Origin: Oscillospiraceae bacterium
GTDB lineage: Bacteria; Bacillota; Clostridia; Christensenellales; Aristaeellaceae
DNA length: 33,888 nucleotides
Assembly (NCBI GenBank): GCA_031270865.1
Contig: JAISWI010000027.1
Span: 1-33,888 of the forward strand
Direction: 5' to 3'
Under the pieces are notes generated by a model, which did not search any database, had not been told where the DNA came from, and saw only the letters and a list, made by a program, of their open reading frames with translations. Both the position numbers and the translations under genes were made by a program. The first letter of the stretch is position 1. Each line of letters opens with the position of its first letter. Positions 17,267 to 24,870 of the stretch are shown in pieces.

Positions 17267-18262
17267 TTAGATCGTGTAAGCGTCCACGTTCAGTTCCTCG
17301 TTCATCGCGCACGCCACCCAATGGCCTTCTCGCGCCTGAGCCAGCTGTGGCATGCCCTGTTGGCAGCGGTCCGTCGCGTGCGGACAGCGGCCAAGGAACA
17401 GGCACTGGTCGGGCGTATTGAGCGGCGGCGGCACGTCGCCTTCCAGCAGGACGCGTCGCCGCCCGCGCTCTTCTATGGGATTGGGCACGGGGATGGCGGA
17501 CAGCAGCGCCCGCGTATATGGATGCAACGGCGAGCGGTACAGGTCCTCCGCGCTGGCGACTTCCACCAACGAGCCCATATACATCACGCCTACCCGGTCG
17601 GAGACATACTTCACCAGCGACAGGTCGTGCGCGATGAACAGGTATGTCAGCCCCAACTCCCGCTGCAACTTCCGCAGCAGGTTGATGATCTGCGCCTGGA
17701 TGGATACGTCCAGCGCGGAGACGGGCTCGTCACACACGATCAGTTCCGGGTTGACAGCCAGCGCCCTCGCCACGCCCACGCGCTGCCGCTGCCCACCGGA
17801 GAACTCATGCGGGAACCGCTGCGCGTGCTCCGGGCTCAACCCTACGCGCGAGAGCAATTCCCGCGCCTTGTCGCGTGACTCCCCACGCGAGTACATCCCG
17901 CGCGGACGCATGCCTTCCGCGATAATCGCCTCCACCGTCATGCGCGGGTCCAACGACGCGTATGGATCCTGGAAGATCATCTGGACGTTATGAGTATACT
18001 CTGCGGCCTCGCGCCTGGCAAGCCGCGAGATATCCTTGCCGCGATAATATACCGCGCCCTCCGTCGGCTCGTATAGACGGACGATAACCCGCCCGGCGGT
18101 GGTCTTGCCGCAGCCGGACTCGCCCACCAGACCGAACGTCTCACCACTGCGGATGCTGAACGAAACGCCGTTGACGGCCTTCAGCGTCCCGCGCCGCCCG
18201 ACCGTAAAATACTTCTTGAGCCCGCGCACATCGAGCAGCGGTTGCGCCATCGCGTCAGGCAT
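17267..18262 (-). CDS. oppF: Oligopeptide ABC transporter ATPase OppF
   Basis: A 331-aa cytoplasmic ATPase. The start ATG at 18262 overlaps the oppD stop by 8 nt and has GGAGG about 9 nt upstream. Walker [10 protein letters not shown]-loop region FQDPYASLDP, signature FSGGQRQR, Walker B LIVCDEPVSALD and the switch His (IAHDLS) are intact. The C-terminal oligopeptide-type cysteine cluster (CLFLGRCP, then CQQ and CAMN) is present. It pairs with OppD to drive peptide import. Confidence 0.93.
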   Translation of the reverse strand: MPDAMAQPLLDVRGLKKYFTVGRRGTLKAVNGVSFSIRSGETFGLVGESGCGKTTAGRVIVRLYEPTEGAVYYRGKDISRLARREAAEYTHNVQMIFQDPYASLDPRMTVEAIIAEGMRPRGMYSRGESRDKARELLSRVGLSPEHAQRFPHEFSGGQRQRVGVARALAVNPELIVCDEPVSALDVSIQAQIINLLRKLQRELGLTYLFIAHDLSLVKYVSDRVGVMYMGSLVEVASAEDLYRSPLHPYTRALLSAIPVPNPIEERGRRRVLLEGDVPPPLNTPDQCLFLGRCPHATDRCQQGMPQLAQAREGHWVACAMNEELNVDAYTI

Positions 18263-19286
18263 GGCTGTATTCCTCCCATTCAGCGGGTATCACGGGACAG
18301 CCGGGACCGTACAGCCAGCACCGGCAAGCCCTCGCCTCGCCCCACGCGAACTCAGGCGGCATCCCGCTGGCGCACACGCGCATGGTGTACGCGCACCGCT
18401 CGGCGAACGGACAGCCCGGCAGCGGGTCGATCAGCTCGGGCGGCGTGCCGTCTATTGGCGTGAGGGGTTCATCCTTGGGTTTGTTCAGCCGGAACACCGA
18501 GCGAAGCAAACCCCACGCGTACGGGTGCCTCGGCCTGAAGAAGATGTCTTCGACCGTGCCGCGCTCCACCACTACGCCCCCATACATGACGGCGACCTTG
18601 CGGGCGATGTTCGCGACCACACCCATATTATGCGTTATCACTATTATGGACGTATTGCCGCGCGACTGAAGCGACTTCATCAATTCGAGTATCTGCGCTT
18701 GGACGGTCACATCCAGCGCGGTGGTCGGCTCATCCGCGATCAGCAGGTCCGGCGAGCACGACATGGCGATGGCGATCATCACGCGCTGACGCATGCCTCC
18801 GGAGAGGTTGTGTGGATACTGCCCCATCCGCGTTTCCGGGTCGGCGATGCCAACGCCTTCGAGCAGTTCCAGGGCGCGGAGGCGGGCATCCCTTCTCGTT
18901 ACGCGCTTGGATTCGCGTGAGCCGTTCTTCAGCACACCTTCCATTATCTGCTTGCCCACGGGCACGGTCGGGTTGAGCGAGGTCATCGGATCCTGGAAGA
19001 CCATGCTGATCTCGCGCCCGCGGATCCGCCGCATCTGCCTCTCGGACAGCGTTAGCAGGTCTTCCCCCTTGTAGCGGATGGAACCGCCTTTATAGTCCGC
19101 CGCGCCTTTGGGATAAAGCCGCATGACGGATTGGGCGGTCACCGTCTTGCCGCAGCCGGATTCGCCTACGATGGCAAGCGTATCCCCGGCGTCCAGCGTG
19201 AGGTTGACGCCGCGCAGGGCTTGCGCTTCCCCGGCGTAGGTATGGAAGGAAACCCGCAGGTCCTCCAGTTCGAGCAGTTTCGGCAT
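18255..19286 (-). CDS. oppD: Oligopeptide ABC transporter ATPase OppD
   Basis: A 343-aa cytoplasmic ATPase. The frame is open far upstream, but the ATG at 19286 ([10 protein letters not shown]) follows AGGCGGTGA and lies only 5 nt after the oppC stop. Walker [19 protein letters not shown], signature LSGGMRQR, Walker [13 protein letters not shown] and the ITHNMG switch are present, plus the C-terminal cysteine cluster ([14 protein letters not shown]) of Opp/Dpp ATPases. It overlaps oppF by 8 nt, so translation is coupled. Confidence 0.93.
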   Translation of the reverse strand: MPKLLELEDLRVSFHTYAGEAQALRGVNLTLDAGDTLAIVGESGCGKTVTAQSVMRLYPKGAADYKGGSIRYKGEDLLTLSERQMRRIRGREISMVFQDPMTSLNPTVPVGKQIMEGVLKNGSRESKRVTRRDARLRALELLEGVGIADPETRMGQYPHNLSGGMRQRVMIAIAMSCSPDLLIADEPTTALDVTVQAQILELMKSLQSRGNTSIIVITHNMGVVANIARKVAVMYGGVVVERGTVEDIFFRPRHPYAWGLLRSVFRLNKPKDEPLTPIDGTPPELIDPLPGCPFAERCAYTMRVCASGMPPEFAWGEARACRCWLYGPGCPVIPAEWEEYSHA

Positions 19287-19291
19287 GCCGC

Positions 19292-20263
19292 TCACCGCCT
19301 TTGCCGGGGGTCGAGCGCGTCGCGCAGCCCATCGCCCAGCAGGTTGAACGCGAGCATGGTCAGGCTGAACAGGATCGCCGGGATGAAAAACAACCATATG
19401 TGGTTTGGGAACTGGTTTGCTCCCAGCTGCGCCAGGTTGCCCCAGCTGGCCTCCGGTATCGCTATTCCCAGCCCGATGTAGCTGAGGAAGGATTCCGCGA
19501 ATATCACCCCTGGGACGCTCATCGCGAATCTTACCATTATCGGGCCCAGCGCGTTGGGGATCATGTGCCGCAGCACGATCCACAGCCGACTTGCGCCCAG
19601 TACGCGGGCTGCCAGCACATACTCGTTTTCGCGCAGCTGCAGCGCCTGCGCCCGCGCCAGCCGCGCCATCCCCGTCCAGCCCGTCAGGCACAGCGCGAGT
19701 ATGAGCGTGCCCATGCCGCTCTTGAGTACGGTCAACAGCAGGAGCAGGATAATCATCTCTGGCACAGCGGTCACGATTTCGACGATCCTCATCATCACCA
19801 CGTCCGCCATGCCGCCGATGTATCCCGACAGGCCGCCGTATGCCAGCCCGACCACAAGGTTAATAACGGATACGGTCACGCCAATGGTCAGCGATATCCG
19901 CGTGCCTCGCGCGAGCCTGGCCAGCAGGTCGCGCCCCAGCTCATCCGTTCCAAGGGGATGCCCCGGCGAGAGCGGCGGCAGGAACGTGTTGTACAAGTCC
20001 TGCTTGGTAAAGCCGGGCATAAGCGACGAGCCGGCAAAACCAAACAGCGCGGTCAGTATGATGAACGCGAACGAGGCGACGGCGGTCTTGTTGCGCAGCA
20101 GGCGGTCCAGCGCGTCGCGCCAGTAACTGACAGGGGGACGCGCCGCGCGTCCGCTACGGATGGCAGTGTTTGGGAGGGGCGTGTAGTCGTAGGTATGGCT
20201 GTCGGTGGGATCGGCGGACAGCAACGCCGTGTGGACTGGGACACCGTATGCCGCTTCGGCCAT
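19292..20263 (-). CDS. oppC: Oligopeptide ABC transporter permease OppC
   Basis: A 323-aa inner-membrane permease with a long hydrophilic N terminus (about 55 residues), typical of OppC, followed by six membrane segments. PLGTDELGRDLLARL (around residue 102-116) is the hallmark of OppC/DppC subunits, and the EAA-like loop is EYVLAARVLGASRLWI. It forms the channel with OppB and lies 22 bp downstream of it. Confidence 0.93.
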   Translation of the reverse strand: MAEAAYGVPVHTALLSADPTDSHTYDYTPLPNTAIRSGRAARPPVSYWRDALDRLLRNKTAVASFAFIILTALFGFAGSSLMPGFTKQDLYNTFLPPLSPGHPLGTDELGRDLLARLARGTRISLTIGVTVSVINLVVGLAYGGLSGYIGGMADVVMMRIVEIVTAVPEMIILLLLLTVLKSGMGTLILALCLTGWTGMARLARAQALQLRENEYVLAARVLGASRLWIVLRHMIPNALGPIMVRFAMSVPGVIFAESFLSYIGLGIAIPEASWGNLAQLGANQFPNHIWLFFIPAILFSLTMLAFNLLGDGLRDALDPRQRR

Positions 20264-20285
20264 GTCTGCGAATCCTCCTGCCGCT

Positions 20286-21257
20286 TTATCGCTTCGAGGC
20301 GCGGTCCAGCCGCACGCGTGGGTCGATGAGGCTGTACCCCAGGTCGACGACGAGGTTTACAAGCACGATGAATATCGAGAAGAACAGCGTTAGCCCGATA
20401 GTCATCGGGTAGTCACTCGATGTGACGCTGTTGACGAAGTACTTGCCCAGCCCCGGTATGCTGAATATATTCTCTATCACGAATGATCCGGTCACCACCA
20501 CGCCTACCATGCCGCCTATCACGGTATAGACGGGCGCGATAGCGTTGCGGACCATATGCCGCCAGGTTATCTCGAGGTCCGACAGGCCCTTCGACTTGGC
20601 CGTCTTGATATAATCCTGGTTGACCACGTCGAGCATCGATGAGCGCGTCATGCGCGTAACACTGGCCAGCGAACCCAATCCCAGCACGAACGTTGGGATC
20701 AGGGTATACCTGAAGCTCTCCCACCGCGCCAGTGGGAATAGCTGGTATTTGGTATCGAACAGCCGCTTGACCCAGCCGCTGAACTTGACACCCAGCAGGT
20801 ACTGCAGCATGGTTCCCAGTATGAAGCTAGGTATCGACACGCCCAATATCGCGATGACAGTTGAGAAACGGTCGCCCGCCTTGTTATGGCGCAACGCGCT
20901 GTATATCCCGGACAGCAGGCCGCCGATCACGCCGAAGGTCAGGGCGCGTATGCCCAGGCTGGCCGAGACCGGGAACGCCTGCTTGATGATGCTGGTGACG
21001 TCGCGGTTGGTATAGACGGTGGACTGCCCGAAGTCGCCCCTTAGGAATATGTTGGACAGGTACTTCAGGTACCTTGGGAACATCGGTAGGTTCAGCCCGT
21101 ATTTGGCGTTAGCCGCGTCTATCACCGACTGCGGCAGCGGCCTTTCACCCAGGAAGGGCTTGCCTGGCAGGCTGTACATCAGGACAAACGTCACCGTTGT
21201 GATAACGAAGATCGTCAGCAGCGAGATGCCGATCCGCTTCAGGATGTATCCAGGCAC
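20286..21257 (-). CDS. oppB: Oligopeptide ABC transporter permease OppB
   Basis: A 323-aa inner-membrane permease starting MPGYILKRIGISLLT, the standard OppB/DppB beginning (membrane segment at the extreme N terminus). The coupling loop DYIKTAKSKGLSDLEI and the IPGLGKYFV motif are present, and the protein ends with a Y-DPR segment. Second gene of the operon, 42 bp after oppA. Confidence 0.93.
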   Translation of the reverse strand: MPGYILKRIGISLLTIFVITTVTFVLMYSLPGKPFLGERPLPQSVIDAANAKYGLNLPMFPRYLKYLSNIFLRGDFGQSTVYTNRDVTSIIKQAFPVSASLGIRALTFGVIGGLLSGIYSALRHNKAGDRFSTVIAILGVSIPSFILGTMLQYLLGVKFSGWVKRLFDTKYQLFPLARWESFRYTLIPTFVLGLGSLASVTRMTRSSMLDVVNQDYIKTAKSKGLSDLEITWRHMVRNAIAPVYTVIGGMVGVVVTGSFVIENIFSIPGLGKYFVNSVTSSDYPMTIGLTLFFSIFIVLVNLVVDLGYSLIDPRVRLDRASKR

Positions 21258-21299
21258 TGCCAGGCCCCCTTCCTATATGTAAACTATGGTTTGCGTCGG

Positions 21300-22925
21300 T
21301 TATTCGGCGATATCCGCCCACACGATATCCACGTACGGCACCACCGCGCGGTTGTGTACGCCAAGCAGCCTATCCGAGACGGCTTTGTACTGCCCTTCCG
21401 CCCAAATGGGGATACGCGGCAAGGCCTCCATCAGCGCGGCCTCGGCCTCGCCCAGGTACGTCTGGCGCAGGGCTGGATCGCGCTCTAACAGGGCTTTCGC
21501 GTATGGCTCGTCGAATGCCGCTTCCTTGTAGACAACCCGCGCTGTGTCGGTTGGCTCGGTCTCGTAGAAGTAATGGATCAACGTGGTCGCGTCGTCCCAG
21601 TCCGCGCCCCAGCTTACTAAGCAGAAGTCGTAGCTGTAGTCGCTGCGCCGCGCTGAGTATGAGGAGCGGTCCAACGGCTCCGTGCTGACCTTGATGCCGA
21701 ACGTCTCTTGGAAGATTTCCTGCAGCGCTGCGTTCGCGGTGACGTAGGGTTCGCTGTTGCGTGAGATGATAGTCAGCGTCACGTCCGACGCGGCAAGGCC
21801 CAACTCAGCCAGCCCTTCGGCGAAGAGGGTTTGCGCGAGTTCCGGGTTATAGTCATAGATGAGCGTTTTACCGATATATTCGCGGAATGATTTGCCGTCC
21901 GCGCCAGTGATCCCGGTGGGGACCAATCCTTCCGCCGGGGTGGACGCGTCCTTCAGTGCGCCTTTGACGAACAACTCGCGGTCGATCGCCGAGGACAGCG
22001 CCTGGCGGATCTTTAGGTTCCCGGATACCGGGTTGGAGAGGTTCGCGTCCAGGTAGACGCTTCGCCCGTTCTCATAGGAGCTTACCGCGTAGCCCGCCTG
22101 TTCGACGACCGGCTTCTTAGCGCCGGAGAACTCGACGTAGTCAAGCTCGCCATTTTGGAACAGGTTGATACGCGTGTTCTCGTCCGGAATGATGTATATG
22201 TTGATCGTGTCGATCTTCACGTTGGCGGCGTTCCAGTAGTAGGGATTCTTCCTGAACACGAGCTTGTCGTCGTGCGCCCAGCTCTCGACGTAGTATGGGC
22301 CGTTGGACAGTGTCAGCGCGGCCTGTGTGCCATATTTGCCGTCCGTGCCCTCGACGAAATCCGTATTTACGCCGAAGTATGGCGCGAACGTGAGCAGCTT
22401 GGGGAAGTAGGGTTCCGGCTGTTCCAGCGTGATGGTCAGGATATTGCCGTCGGCCTTGATGCCCGCCTCCTCCACGGGGAGCTCGCCCGCGAACACCTTC
22501 GACGCGTTTTTTATATCGAATACCAGGCTTGCCCAGTCCTCGCCACTCTCATGGGTGAGGATGCGCTTGACGCCGTACTCATAGTCGTAGGCGGTGGCCT
22601 TCGCGCCGTTCGACCAGCCATTGTCATCGCGGATGATGAAGGTGTAGGTCAGCCCGTCCTCCGACAATTCCCATGATAGTGCGCTACCGGGCACGGCGTC
22701 GTTGTTGATGTCGAGCCTGGTCACAGGCTCATACAGGTGGCCGTTGGTGAACATCCACGTATCGCCGATGCCGTTGTTGGGGTCAAGCGAGCTGGGCTCG
22801 GCGGTGATGGCGATGTTCAGGACCTTTTCGTCCGCAGCGGCGTGGGCGGCGGGCTGCGCTACGGCGACCAACGCCAGCGCGAGGAGCAGGTACAGCGCGT
22901 TCCTTGCCAGAACGGTAGACTTCAT
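21300..22925 (-). CDS. oppA: Extracellular peptide-binding protein OppA
   Basis: A 541-aa SBP_bac_5 protein. The frame is open to 23045, but the ATG at 22925 follows AAAGGCGG and begins a clear signal peptide (MKSTVLARNA, hydrophobic core, AHAAADE); the upstream ATG lies inside the operator palindrome. Family features include AEPSSLDPNNG, GWSNGAKATAYDYEYGVKR (the W-S-G-DV-S-like block) and KIRQALSSAIDRE. The cleavage site is signal peptidase I-like, without lipobox cysteine. First gene of the opp operon. Confidence 0.9.
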   Translation of the reverse strand: MKSTVLARNALYLLLALALVAVAQPAAHAAADEKVLNIAITAEPSSLDPNNGIGDTWMFTNGHLYEPVTRLDINNDAVPGSALSWELSEDGLTYTFIIRDDNGWSNGAKATAYDYEYGVKRILTHESGEDWASLVFDIKNASKVFAGELPVEEAGIKADGNILTITLEQPEPYFPKLLTFAPYFGVNTDFVEGTDGKYGTQAALTLSNGPYYVESWAHDDKLVFRKNPYYWNAANVKIDTINIYIIPDENTRINLFQNGELDYVEFSGAKKPVVEQAGYAVSSYENGRSVYLDANLSNPVSGNLKIRQALSSAIDRELFVKGALKDASTPAEGLVPTGITGADGKSFREYIGKTLIYDYNPELAQTLFAEGLAELGLAASDVTLTIISRNSEPYVTANAALQEIFQETFGIKVSTEPLDRSSYSARRSDYSYDFCLVSWGADWDDATTLIHYFYETEPTDTARVVYKEAAFDEPYAKALLERDPALRQTYLGEAEAALMEALPRIPIWAEGQYKAVSDRLLGVHNRAVVPYVDIVWADIAE

Positions 22926-23042
22926 AGTGGACCGCCTTTCTATATGTCGGGTTGGTAAACGGCATATGCTGTCAATCAGCGTCGACATCGCCGGTTCATC
23001 CGCGACAACCCCTTTCCGCGGCGATGGTTCCACCGCTTTATT

Positions 23043-23068
23043 CATATAATTCTGATGGGAATTATATG
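23043..23068. promoter_or_regulatory. 26-bp palindromic operator in the opp operon leader
   Basis: CATATAATTC (23043-23052) and GAATTATATG (23059-23068) are exact reverse complements separated by TGATGG. The palindrome begins about 8 nt downstream of the predicted transcription start, ideal for a repressor that blocks initiation or elongation. Confidence 0.65.
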
Positions 23069-23082
23069 ACTGTCATGCGGGC

Positions 23083-23111
23083 ATTATACCAGCCAATTGG
23101 AGGGTTGTCAA
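23083..23111 (-). promoter_or_regulatory. Consensus SigA promoter of the opp operon
   Basis: On the minus strand TTGACA (23111-23106) and TATAAT (23088-23083) are exactly 17 bp apart, a perfect match to the housekeeping consensus. Predicted start near 23076; leader to oppA about 150 nt. Confidence 0.85.
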
Positions 23112-23227
23112 CAGTTGTTTTTTAGTCAACCAGATTGAAAACACGACATCCTCGCGGCTCTGTTCGCGTTGTCAAGTTGGTTGGCTATTTAAAAGTAAAG
23201 CTGCCCCAGTCAAAACCCTTATACGCC

Positions 23228-23251
23228 AAAAGGACGCTCCTAAGAGCGTCC
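23228..23251 (-). terminator. Terminator of tRNA-Gln
   Basis: GGACGCTC (23232-23239) and GAGCGTCC (23244-23251) form an 8-bp stem with a 4-nt loop. Read on the minus strand it is followed by TTTT (23231-23228), directly downstream of the tRNA. Confidence 0.75.
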
Positions 23252-23278
23252 CTCGCCGCGATTTCGCGAACCCTACTC

Positions 23279-23352
23279 TGGCTGGGGAACTAGGATTTGA
23301 ACCTAGACAATACGAGTCAGAGTCGTAGGTGCTACCGTTACACCATTCCCCA
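23279..23352 (-). tRNA. tRNA-Gln, anticodon CTG
   Basis: On the minus strand TGGGGAA (23352-23346) pairs with TTCCCCA (23289-23283), followed by discriminator G and encoded CCA (23281-23279). The anticodon loop CTCTGAC gives CTG, reading CAG codons. The T arm CTAGG-TTCAAAT-CCTAG is perfect. It starts with T rather than G, as usual for bacterial tRNA-Gln. Confidence 0.95.
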
Positions 23353-23366
23353 TGGTCTACCCCCAT

Positions 23367-23394
23367 AGTATACCCAATTCAGCCGAAATGTCAA
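23367..23394 (-). promoter_or_regulatory. Promoter of tRNA-Gln
   Basis: On the minus strand TTGACA (23394-23389) and TATACT (23372-23367) are 16 bp apart, 14 bp upstream of the mature tRNA. Confidence 0.75.
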
Positions 23395-23550
23395 GAGCGA
23401 ATTTTACGCGCGGCAAATTTTCATAATGGGCGGCCGATTGAAGGCCAAGCGCCCCTGGGGAGTGAAAGCTGTCGTTATAGGCACAACGTGTTTATGTTGA
23501 TATTTATTACCGCAATTCCTTCTGCCTTGTGCGTTGCGCAGACCCTATAG

Positions 23551-23943
23551 CGTCTTCCATTACGCGGCGGTCGTCTCGGCGCGGATACATTCGCGTTCGC
23601 GGACTGCCTGATCATGGACTGCGACAACGACCCTGACGCCCTGTCGCAGTGGAAAACCCCGGAGGATGCGCAAACCGCGTTCCTGGATGTGGATTTTTTT
23701 GTCATATACTCATGAAGCCACATGCGGCCAAAGGGCGGCAAGGCCGCGCGTCCCCGGTTTCACTGCTATTTCCAGATAGACCCGGTCACCGACGCGGACG
23801 AATACTCCGCGATGAAGCGTCATGCCCTTGAGTTATTCCGGGCCTTCGACGCGAACGCGGTGGACGCGGCGAGGTTCCTGTTTGGTGTGTAACAACCACG
23901 AGATGTGGAATTCGATGGGAAGTTGAGTCTCACGGGATATTTC
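23551..23943 (+). pseudogene. Relic of a phage/plasmid-type primase (N-terminal part)
   Basis: One frame reads through two stops: from about 23581 ADCLIMDCDNDPDAL, then WKTPEDAQTAFLDVDFFVIYS, a TGA at 23713, then SHMRPKGGKAARPRFHCYF, QIDPVTDADEY, FRAFDANAVDAARFLFGV, a TAA at 23890, then QPRDVEFDGKLSLTGYF. This order (acidic MDCDND site, VYSRSH-like block, K-RPRFHVYFPID, then DAARF-FG) matches the N-terminal primase domain of replication proteins in Clostridia mobile elements. The TGA stands where an arginine codon is expected and the TAA where a glutamine would fit, so both are single-base nonsense changes. No start codon or helicase domain remains. Identification is by motif memory. Confidence 0.6.
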
Positions 23944-24175
23944 GCGCTGGACAATGTGTTAAAACCTTCGGTTGTTGGAGCGTGTGCCGCTGTGCCGGCC
24001 GTGACGCTTCTTTCTATATAGTAGTTTTTCCAGTTTCTTAAATATTTATTAACAGGTGTCACAGACGGCATTGAATCCGTCAAAAAGTTGTCGAGAACTA
24101 TTGCGGACAAGGCGCGTCTAACTAGCGTGGGCGAGACGGGCACAGGCGCGTTCGTGGCGAACGTCCCGCCCGACG
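23944..24175. other. Gene-poor decayed stretch
   Basis: A short open stretch of about 60 codons on the plus strand (around 24015-24220, containing ESVKKLSRTIADKARL) has no start codon and I do not recognise it. The surrounding DNA is AT-rich around 24010-24060. Most likely more debris of the element that supplied the primase relic. Confidence 0.4.
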
Positions 24176-24589
24176 TTACTCCTTGCGCGTGTGTTCCGCC
24201 GCCTTCGCATGATACAGGCGCATAAGCTCCGCGACGCAGGCGCTTTCTGTCATACCCTTGATTGAAAAACCGTATGCTTGCATAACGGCGCGGTCGTTGT
24301 TCTGGTGCGCTGTCAGCAGTTCGGGGTATAACCACATCCGTTCGCTGTACAGGTCGGCCAGCGAACAGTCGGGATACCTCGCCCGCGCGTCTAGTATCGC
24401 CTGCGCGGTCTGCTCGATCCGCGCGTGTTGCGCGTCCGTAGGCGACGGCCACGGGAAGTTATTGTAGACAATTCCTATGGAATACTGAGCCTTGTACTTA
24501 CGAACCGATGTGGGCGGCTGATGGGCATCCATGGCATAAAACACTCCCCTCACTATAAGCCACGGCAGATACCAAAATTCAGTGAGCAA
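24176..24589 (-). pseudogene. C-terminal fragment of an MmeI/YeeA-type DNA methyltransferase
   Basis: The frame could encode 137 aa. From about residue 29 (VRKYKAQYSIGIVYNNFPWP) to the end (MTESACVAELMRLYHAKAAEH) it matches the C-terminal end of class I DNA methyltransferases of the MmeI/YeeA type (there Y-YS-IVYN-FPWP, then AQ-ILDAR--YPD-SLADLY, then LLKAHQ-ND-AVM-AYGF). Those proteins are about 900-1200 aa; the catalytic NPPY domain and helicase-like parts are absent upstream, and the first ~28 residues look unrelated. A nonfunctional scrap of a restriction-modification gene. No convincing ribosome site. Confidence 0.65.
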
Positions 24590-24870
24590 GATTGCACAAA
24601 AATCGATGAATCACAGCCAACAGCCAATTTTCTGTAGATTTTACTAGAATGAACACCTCGTCTACAGCTATTGTGTCCATATGCGCGAAAGTGCGTAGAA
24701 TAACGGGGTTTTCCGTCTACCGGTTGGCGTTTCCACCTCTGAAGTGAACGGCTGATATTTTATTCATAAACTGTGTTTATACAAGGAATCATTCATTCCA
24801 TATGTTCGTTATAATCACAAGGAAATCCGGACGTCCCTTGGCAAGGACCGCCCTTATGGAGGTGAAGGGC
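24590..24870. other. AT-rich intergenic stretch with inverted repeats
   Basis: No gene is seen. It holds CTGTAGA (24632-24638) facing TCTACAG (24661-24667), a further GTAGA/TCTAC pair (24695-24720 area) and the ATAAAC/GTTTAT palindrome at 24766-24780 ahead of the MalT-like gene. It probably marks the boundary between the decayed element and module C. Confidence 0.4.
24766..24780. promoter_or_regulatory. Palindrome upstream of the MalT-like gene
   Basis: ATAAAC (24766-24771), TGT, GTTTAT (24775-24780) is a perfect 6-3-6 inverted repeat about 90 bp before the start codon. Its left part reads TTCATAAAC, sharing nine bases with the reverse complement of the GTTTATGAAAC motif at 4784 and 10981. 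Confidence 0.4.

Noticed and set aside
23820..24452. A 210-codon minus-strand open frame across the primase and methyltransferase relics.
   Set aside because: Different frame from the methyltransferase fragment and antisense to the primase relic; sequence shows no family motifs.
24632..24667. CTGTAGA/TCTACAG as ends of an insertion sequence.
   Set aside because: The repeats are only 22 bp apart with no transposase between or beside them.
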